NCBI GenBank assembly: GCA_964458015.1
Contig: CAYWGR010000010.1
Location: forward strand, 1-55,618
DNA: 55,618 bases
Direction of reading: 5' to 3'
From: CAYWGR01 sp964458015
GTDB taxonomy: Bacteria; Planctomycetota; Planctomycetia; Pirellulales; Thermoguttaceae
Both the position numbers and the translations under genes were made by a program. The notes under the pieces were generated by a model that saw nothing but the letters and a program-made list of their open reading frames with translations, was not told the origin of the DNA and searched no databases. Shown here piece after piece: positions 25,255-33,244 of this stretch; within the stretch, counting starts at the first letter, position 1, and each line of letters begins with the position of its first letter.

Positions 25255-25800
25255 CTAGCGGGGGACCGTAAATTTCCGCAACTCCGCGTTTTCGAAGGAG
25301 TAATCGAAAACCAACCAGCGCCCGTTTTCCTGCCGCAGGTCCACGGCCAAGAATTCGGCGAAACCTTGGTAGGGAATCTCGCCCGAGCGATCGCGGGCTG
25401 TACCGATTACGCGGAACTTGACCTTTGCCGACGGTGGGTTGGTCAGCCTATTGATTTTGGTTTCCAAATCCGTAAGCCTTGCTTTCGTGACCTCTACCCG
25501 ACTTAAAACCGCGCGCGCCTCGATCTGAACCTTAACGGCCTTCGGGGAAACGTTTTCCAGCAGGCGGTTGATGTCATTCGCTTCGGCGGCCGCGACAATG
25601 GCGTCCAGACAATCCTCGACCGCTTCACGATCGGTTGTGATGCAACGTTCAAGCAACAGCCCCGCGCCGACCAGCACGCCAACGCCCAGCATGATCCAAA
25701 GGAAGCGGCCGCGGCCCGTGCGAAGTAAAGCCAAGGCCAGCAGGGCCTCGATCACGATGCCGCCTAAAAGAATCGGCCAGGGACTTTCAAGCATAAACAT
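25255..25800 (-). CDS. Membrane-anchored protein, NTF2/SnoaL-like soluble part
   Basis: 181 aa. Two hydrophobic segments at the start (PWPILLGGIVIEALLALALL; LWIMLGVGVLVGAGLLLERC) anchor it. The rest is a soluble domain with the alpha-plus-beta look of the NTF2/SnoaL fold: AVEDCLDAIVAAAEANDINR helix, then strands KVKFRVIGTARD and WLVFDYSFENAEL. No enzymatic residues can be named. A second Met two codons in is an alternative start. It lies between the epimerase (112 bases upstream) and the peptidase (85 bases downstream) on the same strand. Function is unknown. Confidence 0.75.
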   Translation of the reverse strand: MFMLESPWPILLGGIVIEALLALALLRTGRGRFLWIMLGVGVLVGAGLLLERCITTDREAVEDCLDAIVAAAEANDINRLLENVSPKAVKVQIEARAVLSRVEVTKARLTDLETKINRLTNPPSAKVKFRVIGTARDRSGEIPYQGFAEFLAVDLRQENGRWLVFDYSFENAELRKFTVPR

Positions 25801-25911
25801 GACGGAGTCCCTTCTGGGATAATATTTCTTGTACGATTAGAAATGAGACTTTTTTTCCGAGATGGAGTAAAGTCGCATTTCAAACCGCGTACAGTATGAA
25901 AAGCCCCTCGT

Positions 25912-26898
25912 CTATTTCAACTCTCCGCGTTTCCATGCGATCAGTTCACGAAGGATGTCGTCCAAGCGGTAACGGGCACGAAGACCGGTCAGACGATGGA
26001 TTTTCGTCAGATCGGGCACGCGGCGACGGCAATCCTCGAAATCGTCGCCATAGGCTTTGGCATAACTGACGAATTCAATCTTGAGCGAAGGATCCACCGC
26101 CGCAATTACGCGCTCGGCAAGTTCCAAAATGCTCACGGGCTCATCGCTGCCGACGTTGAACACGTTGCCGACCGCGTCGGGGTTTTCCATCAGTGCCAAA
26201 ATCATGCGTATGACGTCGCTTACATGGCTGAAACAGCGCTGCTGCCGTCCGTCGTCGTGGACCACGAGAGGCCGGCCCGCCAAGGCCGCATCGACCAACC
26301 GCGGTAGCACCATGCCGTAAGCGCCCGTTTGGCGAGGGCCCACGACGTTGAACAGCCGAGCCACGACAGTCGGCAATTTGCGCTCGCGCCAATAGGCCAG
26401 CGTTAAAAATTCATCAATGGCTTTCGACACGCCGTAGGACCATCGAGGACGAGTGGTGGGCCCGAACACCAAATCATCTTCTTCCATCCACACCGATTTG
26501 GGGTTCTTCCCATAAGCTTCGCTGGTGCTGGTGATGAAGAATTTGACGCTCCGGCCGTTCTCGATCAAGCGGCCGAGTTCGCGCAATATCAGCTCGGTCG
26601 TGTAGATGTTCGTTTCGATCGTATGGATCGGGCTTTGTGCGATCAACTGCACGCCGACCGCCGCCGCCAGGTGATATACCTCGTCCGCATCGGCCACGAG
26701 ACGGCGGACGAGTTCTTCGTCGGCCACCGTTCCCTTGACATAGCGAAGCCGTGGATGGTTCCGCACGGCCGCCAGATTTTCAAGCCTGCCGGTGGATTCA
26801 TCGTCGACGACCGACACACGATCGCCCCGCCCCAGCAAGGCTTCGACCAGATGGCTGCCGATGAATCCCGCGCCGCCGGTGACGAGACAGTGTTTCAT
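25912..26898 (-). CDS. NAD-dependent nucleotide-sugar epimerase/dehydratase
   Basis: 328-aa extended SDR protein. It has GGAGFIGSH for NAD binding at the N-terminus, VDDESTGR after beta-2, a catalytic Ser in TSTSEAYGKNP and the YGVSK Tyr-Lys pair, and GPRQTGAYGMVLPR where UDP-glucose 4-epimerases and dTDP-glucose dehydratases bind the sugar. The overall pattern (ARLFNVVGPRQT; HVSDVIRMI) is closest to UDP-glucose 4-epimerase or UDP-glucuronate decarboxylase-type enzymes. It acts in the cytoplasm, making sugars for exopolysaccharide or glycan. It is flanked by the TerC gene (73 bases upstream), with no glycosyltransferases in view. Family sure, substrate not. Confidence 0.92.
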   Translation of the reverse strand: MKHCLVTGGAGFIGSHLVEALLGRGDRVSVVDDESTGRLENLAAVRNHPRLRYVKGTVADEELVRRLVADADEVYHLAAAVGVQLIAQSPIHTIETNIYTTELILRELGRLIENGRSVKFFITSTSEAYGKNPKSVWMEEDDLVFGPTTRPRWSYGVSKAIDEFLTLAYWRERKLPTVVARLFNVVGPRQTGAYGMVLPRLVDAALAGRPLVVHDDGRQQRCFSHVSDVIRMILALMENPDAVGNVFNVGSDEPVSILELAERVIAAVDPSLKIEFVSYAKAYGDDFEDCRRRVPDLTKIHRLTGLRARYRLDDILRELIAWKRGELK

Positions 26899-26971
26899 GG
26901 TTGGTAAGGCTGTCGGTTATCCGTGAATCGTGATCCGTAAGAAACCGCAAGGGAGCGATCGTGGCGGATTC

Positions 26972-27937
26972 CTATATCTGAATGTCCTTCCGATGATCTT
27001 TCCGATTGGCCGCAATGGATGCGAGAATGGAAATACCCAGCAATGCTCCGACAGCCAACAAGGAAATCCACGTTGGAATCGGTTCCATGCCCTCGCGCTC
27101 CAGCCAGTAGGCAGCCATCATTTTGATGCCCACGAAGGAGAGAATCGCCGCCAATCCGTAATGCAGGTAGCGAAACATTTCGACGCTGCCGGCTAAAAGA
27201 AAATAGAGCGCGCGAAGCCCCATAATGGCGAAGATATTCGAGCTGAACGCAATAAACCGGTCGTCCGTGATGGCCAGCACCGCGGGCACACTGTCCACGG
27301 CGAACATCACATCGGTGCTTTCGATCACCAGAAGAGCCAGGAACAAAGGCGTAATGCACCACCGGCCGTTTTCATGCACGAAAAAACTATGTCCATGATG
27401 GCGATGATCCTGATGGGTTATCCGCAAAAAACGTCTTGCCAGCGAAAGCAGGATATTGCTTTCCGGGTGGACGTCTACGCCGCTGTGCCTTGCCAGTTTG
27501 TAGCCCGTATAGATCAGAAACAAACCGAAAATCGGCACGATCCAGGAAAAACGATGAATGAGTTCGATCCCGGCGAGAATAAACGCCAGCCGCATGATGA
27601 TCGCGCCCAGGATGCCCCAAAACAGCACCCGATACTGATACATCAAGGGCACGGCGAAAAAGCGGAAGATCACCACGAAGACGAAGATGTTGTCCATCGA
27701 CAACGCCTTCTCGATCAGATAGGCCGTGAGAAATTTCGTGCCCGCATCCGAACCGTCCCACCACCAGATGACGCCGTTGAACGCCAACGCCAAGCTGATC
27801 CAGAAAACGCTCCAGGCGGCCGATTCACGGAGTTTCGGCGCGTGGTCGTGCCGGTGAAATACCAATAGATCGAGCGCCAGCAAAACGATCACCAGCGCCC
27901 CGAATCCAATCCAATGCCAAGCGACGGTGTCGGGCAC
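26972..27937 (-). CDS. TerC-family integral membrane protein (Alx-like)
   Basis: 321 aa with about nine membrane passes. TerC/Alx proteins move or respond to metal ions (Mn export and tellurite tolerance are known roles). The family signatures are present: EKALSMDNIFVFVVIF and VIESTDVMFAVDSVPAVLA, with conserved Asp/Glu in the membrane, and a His-rich cytoplasmic loop (HQDHRHHGHSFF) that may bind metal. No yybP-ykoY manganese riboswitch could be recognised in the 161 bases upstream. It sits between secDF and the epimerase, same strand, each separated by more than 70 bases. Confidence 0.93.
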   Translation of the reverse strand: MPDTVAWHWIGFGALVIVLLALDLLVFHRHDHAPKLRESAAWSVFWISLALAFNGVIWWWDGSDAGTKFLTAYLIEKALSMDNIFVFVVIFRFFAVPLMYQYRVLFWGILGAIIMRLAFILAGIELIHRFSWIVPIFGLFLIYTGYKLARHSGVDVHPESNILLSLARRFLRITHQDHRHHGHSFFVHENGRWCITPLFLALLVIESTDVMFAVDSVPAVLAITDDRFIAFSSNIFAIMGLRALYFLLAGSVEMFRYLHYGLAAILSFVGIKMMAAYWLEREGMEPIPTWISLLAVGALLGISILASIAANRKDHRKDIQI

Positions 27938-28053
27938 GTTGTTCCTTCCACATCAAAACCGGACCTGGAACAATCGCCATCCCGACGCGCCAAGGGATCG
28001 CATCCGAAAATCAATCGAATGCGAGGGCCTTGGTTCCGATCGGGATGCCGCAT

Positions 28054-28072
28054 TCCATCCCTTCGGGATGGA
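28054..28072 (-). terminator. Hairpin after secDF, possible terminator
   Basis: TCCATCCC / GGGATGGA with a 3-base loop, 27 bases beyond the secDF stop. There is no T run, so it may be a processing or REP-type stem rather than a true intrinsic terminator. Confidence 0.45.
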
Positions 28073-28098
28073 TTCCAGGCGTTTATCGACAGTACCAG

Positions 28099-31000
28099 TT
28101 ATTTCGAGGCCGTGCCTTCGTGCTTGCCGACCAGCCACAACAGGATGGGAGCCGCCACATAGATCGAGCTGTAGGTTCCCGTGGCCACGCCCACGATCAA
28201 CGCAAACGCAAATCCATGAACCGCTTCACCGCCCACGAGATACAAAACCACCACCACCAACAACACCGTGAACGAGGTGAGCAAGGTGCGGCTTAAGGTT
28301 TGGTTCGTGCTGTCGTTGACCATCTTGCGCGTGAGGTCCGGGTTCTTGCCGCGCACTTCGCGGATTCGGTCGAAGACGACGATCGTGTCGTTCACCGAGT
28401 AGCCGATGATCGTCAGGAACGCGGCCACGATGGCTAAATTGATCTTGAACGGCTCGATCATCAAAAAGCCGAGGAACGGGGCCACGTAAATGCTCACGGC
28501 AATGGCCCCCAATATCACGAACACGTCGTGGATCAACGCCACCACGGCGGCAAAGCCGAATGCCACGCCTTGGAACCGGATCCACAAATAGATAATCATG
28601 CAAATCCAGCTAGCCACAAGCGCTAGAATCGCCTGCTGCTGCGTGTTGCCGGCCACGGCCGCGCCGATGGTGCTGGAAGCCGGGAAGATCGGATTGTCGG
28701 CCAATTGTTTTTCCAGCACGGTTATCAGCGTTTTCACCTTTTCGGGCGGAAGCAGGATCAGCATCTCCCATTCCTTGTATTCCTTGCGGTCGCCTTCGCG
28801 GTACTCGCCGTTGGTCAGCCGGAACGGCGTGGTATCGGTCGAAAGGTTCAAGGAATCCATTGCCGAGGTGATCAACTGCGCGGCGGCCTCGTGATTGACC
28901 GCCTTCTTGAAGGTCAAACGTAGCTGCGATCCGCCGATGTAAGCATCCGATAATGCCACCGCTTTTTCGGCAGGTGGGGCTTTCACAAGCTCCTCCTTCG
29001 CCGGAAAAGTTGCCGGCTTTGCGTTCGGCGTCTCGGCGGGCTTGGCCGCATCGGCCGTTTTATCCGCTGCCGCCGGCTTGGCTTCGGCCGGCTTTTTAGC
29101 AGCCGGTTCGTCGGCCAAAGCCAACATCAAGGCATCGTCGCCTACCGCGGCCAACATGGTGCGAGGCGGTAGATCGTTGCGCGACTGATCCTTGCCCGAA
29201 GGCTTGGCCGAATCCTGCTTGGCCGGCTCTTGTTTGGGCGTCGCTTTCTTTTCTTCCAGAATCAGTTGCGGCTCGGTGCATTTCTCGATGGCGTTCCGCG
29301 CCAGTTTATCGCCGAAAACCGCCGTGAGCGTATCTTTCACCTTCGACATTTCCGGCTCGGACGTGTTGATCATGAATCGCAAGCCGCCATCTTCACCGGT
29401 CAAATGCACGTCGCTGATGGCCAAGTCTTCGAGCTTGCCGCTCAGGGCATTGCGCACCTCGGCGGTGTCCTGCGGCTTGTCGAACAACGCTTGCACCGAT
29501 ACGCCGCCGGTGAAGTCGATGTCGAACAGGCCCTTGCCGCGATAAAACGCCACGACAATCGCCATCACCGTGACGATGATCGAGGCCGTGCAGGTATAGC
29601 GGAACCAGCCCATGAAGTCGATGTTCGTGTGACCGATCACGCGGAGCATTTTCACCGTGGTGATCCACTGCCGTTTCTCGGCGATATCGAAGATCACGCG
29701 CGACACGAACACCGCGGTATACATGCTGATGGCCACGCCGAGCCAGAGGGTAACGGCGAAGCCTTTCACCTGATCCGACCCGATGACATAAAGCACCGTG
29801 GCGGCCAGCAATGTCGTTAAGTTGGCGTCGATGATGACCGCGCTAGCCCTTTGGAAGGCGTTGCGGATGGCCATGCGCAACGTCGCGCCGCGTTCCAGTT
29901 CCTCGCGCAATCGCTCATAAATCAACACGTTGTTGTCGACCGCCATGCCGACCGTCAACGCAAGGCCCGCGAAACCAGTCAAGGTGAACGCCGCCTTGAT
30001 CGAGAACATCACGGCAAACAGCATCAGCATGTTCAGAATCAAGGCGATATTGGCCACAAGGCCCGAAAAACGATAATACCAAAGCATGAACAAGGGCACC
30101 AAGATGCACGCGATAATCATCGCATTGGTGCTCTTTTCAATCGTGTCTTTTCCCAACGTCGGACCGCTGAACAACTTGCTGATCGGCTCTTTCGTCAGCG
30201 CGGCGGGCAGGCTGCCGGCGTTCAGCACATTGACCAACTCTTGCACTTCCTCCGGCGTGAACGAGCCGGTGATTTCGCCGCGGTCGGTAATCGTGCTTTG
30301 AATCGACGGCGCGGAGTACAACTCGCCGTCGAGCACGATGCCCAACTTATACGTGAATTCGGTCATTCGGTCGGGCAGATGGTTGCCGGTCAATTCGCCG
30401 AAAAGCTGGCCGCCGGCATTGTTGAACTGAAAATTGACGCACGGCTTGCCGCTGCGGTCGCTGCTGGCCTCGGCCCGGGTCAAGTAGGCGCCCGTGACAT
30501 TGTAGATATCCTGCAACACGAGGACTTCGGTAACATCGCGCTCGCCGATCTTGCGTTGGCGCGTGGCGATTCCGGTGTAGCCGCCGCCCGTGAAGCTTTT
30601 TTCCTCGCCGTCCTTGACCGGCAGCCACCAGGCCACGCGATTCTTGCCCGACAGATCCATGATCTGTATCTTCGTGGGATCGGCCATCGCGCGGTCGATA
30701 ATGTCTTGGTCCGTGCGTTTGTCGGCCAAGATGCGGAACTCAAGGTTGCCCGCCCGGCTGATGATACGCTCGATCCGCTGCACTTCAGCGGCATCGCGTT
30801 CCGGCACGATGATTTCAAGTTGTTCGACGCCGTACTTGCGGATCGTCACTTCTTTTTGTCCGCCGGGATTGACGCGCCGGCTGACGGCCGCGATCAACTT
30901 ATCCATATCAACCGGATTGTTCGGATCCTTCTGCGTCTGATCCACCTCGTAGACCAACAGAGCCCCGCCGCTGAGGTCGATGCCGAACTTCATGTTGGGG

Positions 31001-31212
31001 CCGAGCGTCAAAATCGCGACGCTGGCCAATAAGCTGAACAAACAAAGACCGATTTTCCAGCCGTGGTCGGGCATGCGAAGCTTGCGGCCCAAATATCCGC
31101 CGAGATAAAACGACACGACGAACGTGCCAATTGCCACCAAAAAATTGACATACCAGGGAATCGCAATCGGAGTCTGGTCCGCGGCAAACAAGGCATTCAC
31201 ATACCAAGGCAT
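28099..31212 (-). CDS. secDF: Fused protein-export subunits SecD-SecF
   Basis: 1037-aa inner-membrane translocase subunit using the proton gradient to pull proteins through SecYEG. The SecD half has the GIDLSGGALLVYEVD start, a periplasmic domain, and TM4-5 with GMAVDNNVLIYERLREELER. The SecF half has GLFDIDFTGGVSVQ and TIIGYSVNDTIVVFDRIREV. Both halves carry six membrane segments. A ~90-residue Ala/Lys/Pro-rich stretch (about 652-742) lies in the periplasmic loop of the SecF half and looks like disordered spacer. It follows yajC by 23 bases, the usual yajC-secDF unit. Identity is secure. Confidence 0.97.
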   Translation of the reverse strand: MPWYVNALFAADQTPIAIPWYVNFLVAIGTFVVSFYLGGYLGRKLRMPDHGWKIGLCLFSLLASVAILTLGPNMKFGIDLSGGALLVYEVDQTQKDPNNPVDMDKLIAAVSRRVNPGGQKEVTIRKYGVEQLEIIVPERDAAEVQRIERIISRAGNLEFRILADKRTDQDIIDRAMADPTKIQIMDLSGKNRVAWWLPVKDGEEKSFTGGGYTGIATRQRKIGERDVTEVLVLQDIYNVTGAYLTRAEASSDRSGKPCVNFQFNNAGGQLFGELTGNHLPDRMTEFTYKLGIVLDGELYSAPSIQSTITDRGEITGSFTPEEVQELVNVLNAGSLPAALTKEPISKLFSGPTLGKDTIEKSTNAMIIACILVPLFMLWYYRFSGLVANIALILNMLMLFAVMFSIKAAFTLTGFAGLALTVGMAVDNNVLIYERLREELERGATLRMAIRNAFQRASAVIIDANLTTLLAATVLYVIGSDQVKGFAVTLWLGVAISMYTAVFVSRVIFDIAEKRQWITTVKMLRVIGHTNIDFMGWFRYTCTASIIVTVMAIVVAFYRGKGLFDIDFTGGVSVQALFDKPQDTAEVRNALSGKLEDLAISDVHLTGEDGGLRFMINTSEPEMSKVKDTLTAVFGDKLARNAIEKCTEPQLILEEKKATPKQEPAKQDSAKPSGKDQSRNDLPPRTMLAAVGDDALMLALADEPAAKKPAEAKPAAADKTADAAKPAETPNAKPATFPAKEELVKAPPAEKAVALSDAYIGGSQLRLTFKKAVNHEAAAQLITSAMDSLNLSTDTTPFRLTNGEYREGDRKEYKEWEMLILLPPEKVKTLITVLEKQLADNPIFPASSTIGAAVAGNTQQQAILALVASWICMIIYLWIRFQGVAFGFAAVVALIHDVFVILGAIAVSIYVAPFLGFLMIEPFKINLAIVAAFLTIIGYSVNDTIVVFDRIREVRGKNPDLTRKMVNDSTNQTLSRTLLTSFTVLLVVVVLYLVGGEAVHGFAFALIVGVATGTYSSIYVAAPILLWLVGKHEGTASK

Positions 31213-31235
31213 GGCGATAAGGTTCCTATGTAGGA

Positions 31236-31609
31236 TTATTTATTTTCAATCGTTTCGGTCGAAAGTTCGTCGCCCATCACGCGGCTGACCGAACTGAGCG
31301 TCATTCGAAGTTNNNNNNNNNNGCTTCACGATGCACGTTGGTCACAACGCCGTAAATGCCGCCGACGGTCAACACGCGGTCGTTCTTTTTGATGGCCGCC
31401 AACATGGTTTGCCGCCGCGACTGTTCTTTGCGCTGCGGACGAATCAGCAGGAAGTAGAATAAAATGAAAATGGCGACAAACGGGAGCATCGATTGCAAAA
31501 GCATGAAGGTATCGCCGCCGCCGGCCGCCCCCCCCGCAGCTCCCGCGCCCCCGGCATCTTGGGCAAACAACACAACCCTGTCGGCAAGATTAGCAAACAT
31601 CGTTTCCAC
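31236..31609 (-). CDS. yajC: Preprotein translocase subunit YajC, interrupted by assembly gap
   Basis: YajC is a small membrane subunit of the SecDF-YajC complex. The N-terminal part to 31323 is clear: a Gly/Ala stretch, one membrane segment (MLPFVAIFILFYFLLI), then RPQRKEQSRRQ and VLTVGGIYGVVTNVHRE, the family core. After the 10-N gap the given frame meets a stop, but another frame reads LRMTLSSVSRVMGDEL to a TAA at 31236-31238, just where a YajC C-terminus should end (R-V-x-L-S-S-I-x-R-V). For both parts to join, the real gap must equal 2 modulo 3, so 10 N is a placeholder. Given start ATG 31609; secDF follows 23 bases later. Confidence 0.9.
31313..31322. other. Assembly gap (10 N) inside yajC
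   Basis: Ten undetermined bases. The frame of both flanking yajC parts shows that the true length is not 10; roughly 40 bases would restore a normal YajC length (inference). Confidence 0.95.
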
Positions 31610-31804
31610 GTGAATATCCCCAATTCGGAGTCTTGTAAGCTTGCTATCTTATGCTCTAACCCGGTATGCGACAAGGGGAAACTACGGGGTGTAAAAATAG
31701 GCAAGAGCGGATAGATGGGCTGCTACTTGTCTTGTGCTCTCAAGGATACCTGGACCGCTTGCTAACAGCAGTTTCGGTGTTTTCTCGCCACGACGGGGTT
31801 GGCA

Positions 31805-32620
31805 CTATCCCCGTTTAGCCGTTTCAAGCTGTTTGGCCATGGCCTCATCGACGCAAATTCGGCGAATTGCGGTGGCGCGGCCCGTCTCGGGATCAATATC
31901 TACAATGCTGCCGTTGATGCGCACGTCTTCCGTGGCAACATCATAGTGGGTGGGGCGAAATGTACGGGTTGTTTCCATCACCCGATCGATCCGCCGCCCT
32001 AAAATGCTCTCGTGAGGGCCTGTCATACCCACATCACACTGAAAGGCCGTTCCCTTCGGCAGTATCCGTTCGTCGGCCGTAGGCACATGGGTATGGGTGC
32101 CCAACACGGCGCTGACGCGCCCATCGAGATGCCGGCCCATCAGTTGCTTGTCGCTCGTGGCCTCGGCATGAAAATCGACCAAGATCACGCGGATATCCTC
32201 CGGCAATGCAGCCAATACGCGGTCTGCCGCATGAAACGGGCAATCGACCGGCGGCATGAAGACCCGCCCTTGCAACACCATAATTGCCACGCCCACCTGC
32301 TGCCGCGCTCGGAGAATGGCGTATTCACGCCCCGGTGCGTTGGGCGGATAGTTGGCGGGCCGAACGATCCGTCGCTCACTCTGTAAAATCGGGAATATCT
32401 CACGCCGGCGATACACGTGGTCGCCCATCGTGATGCCGTCGATGCCCGCGGCGATCAACTCGTGATAGATCTCCGGCGTAAGCCCCGAGCCGCCCGCAAT
32501 GTTTTCGGCATTCGCCACCACCAGATCGAGATTCTCCTCGGCGCGCAACCCCCGCAGGGCCTGGCTGCAAATATGCCGGCCTGGCTTGCCCACGATATCG
32601 CCGATAAAAAGAAGTCGCAT
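31805..32620 (-). CDS. ymdB: YmdB-like metallophosphoesterase
   Basis: 271 aa. YmdB is a 2',3'-cyclic-nucleotide phosphodiesterase tied to RNase Y. Motifs follow the family: GDIVGKPGR with Asp8, NAEN with Glu39/Asn40, DFHAEATSDKQ (His151) and GTHTHVPTADERIL (His176, His178). The metal ligand that is Asn in Bacillus subtilis YmdB (GNH) is Asp67 here (TMGDHVYRRREIF). It is likely a cytoplasmic dinuclear phosphodiesterase; the Asn-to-Asp change may shift metal or substrate preference. Its ATG follows a heptanucleotide array, and rny lies upstream on the same strand with a small ORF between. Names such as TIGR00282 fit; the exact substrate is unproven. Confidence 0.9.
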   Translation of the reverse strand: MRLLFIGDIVGKPGRHICSQALRGLRAEENLDLVVANAENIAGGSGLTPEIYHELIAAGIDGITMGDHVYRRREIFPILQSERRIVRPANYPPNAPGREYAILRARQQVGVAIMVLQGRVFMPPVDCPFHAADRVLAALPEDIRVILVDFHAEATSDKQLMGRHLDGRVSAVLGTHTHVPTADERILPKGTAFQCDVGMTGPHESILGRRIDRVMETTRTFRPTHYDVATEDVRINGSIVDIDPETGRATAIRRICVDEAMAKQLETAKRG

Positions 32621-32621
32621 G

Positions 32622-32660
32622 AGAGGGATTAGGGATTGGGGATTAGGGATTAGAGGTTAG
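32622..32660 (-). repeat. Heptanucleotide tandem array before ymdB
   Basis: On the gene strand about five TAATCCC-type units (TAACCTC, TAATCCC, TAATCCC, CAATCCC, TAATCCC), ending TCTC directly before the ATG. No Shine-Dalgarno sequence is present. Same type and orientation as before acpS and tilS. Confidence 0.85.
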
Positions 32661-32685
32661 AAACATCAAGCGGGCTTGAACGTGA

Positions 32686-33000
32686 TTATCTCCACTTTGG
32701 ATCGATCTGCTCGGGATGAGGACCATGGATATATTCGTAGTCATCCCACCCACATTTCCCTTCGCACAAGATAATTGTGCATTGACGAAGCAGTTTGTTT
32801 CGCCGAATCGTTGGACTTAAAGCATCCCATAGTATTTTTGTGCTACGTACCGAGATTGTGATATTGGTGAATTTGTTTCGATCCGTTCCCTTTTGTACAT
32901 GGATACTCTTCACCATCGATAACCGCATTAAAACACCAAGCAACCGAGTCACCGATTTGTCGGCTGAATTTTGTTGAACCTGTATGAGCATTTTTCTCAT
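32686..33000 (-). CDS. Small hypothetical protein between rny and ymdB
   Basis: 104 aa, no known family recognised. It is soluble and basic, with a TKILWDALSPTIRR helix, a TIILCEGKCGWDDYEYIHG cysteine-containing end and a short hydrophilic tail (HPEQIDPKWR). Base composition is clearly AT-richer than rny and ymdB on either side, hinting at later arrival or weak selection. It starts 213 bases after the rny stop, beyond a repeat element. The frame is open on the gene strand and reads like protein, but nothing supports translation directly (no clear ribosome site). It could be a real lineage-specific gene. Confidence 0.5.
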   Translation of the reverse strand: MRKMLIQVQQNSADKSVTRLLGVLMRLSMVKSIHVQKGTDRNKFTNITISVRSTKILWDALSPTIRRNKLLRQCTIILCEGKCGWDDYEYIHGPHPEQIDPKWR

Positions 33001-33043
33001 TGGTTCTCGCCCCCCCTATCTCTGGGCTCTAACCTTCTATTAT

Positions 33044-33244
33044 GCCATTTCCACGTGTCGCGTTTCATTCTCGTCCCCAAGCTCCAGCTTGGGAACGTCG
33101 TGTAATTGTTGTTGAATATGATTCACAATCTGCGTTCCGAAGCTGGAGCTTCGGGACGAGACAGCGTAATTCTTTCTTGCACACTAGCCACTGCACACTA
33201 GCCACTAACTCCCCTACCTCGCCATTTCCACGTGCCGCGTTTCA
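33044..33244. repeat. Repeat element at the 3' end of rny (duplicated gene end, palindromic arms)
   Basis: A 24-base direct repeat (33044-33067 and 33221-33244, one mismatch) repeats the last codons of rny. Between them are two inverted 29-base arms (33069-33097 and 33133-33161, 27 of 29), each of which is also a hairpin around AAGCTCCAGCTT. The two differing positions swap a C-G pair for a G-C pair, so both stems stay paired. A 14-base tandem repeat (GCACACTAGCCACT, twice, 33179-33206) lies next to it. The distal copy still reads ETRHVEMA plus stop. Confidence 0.85.

Noticed and set aside
27938..28098. Possible yybP-ykoY manganese riboswitch before the TerC gene
   Set aside because: I could not find the conserved core in the leader; only a simple hairpin is present.
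29851..31032. 393-codon plus-strand frame
   Set aside because: It is antisense to secDF; no features of its own.
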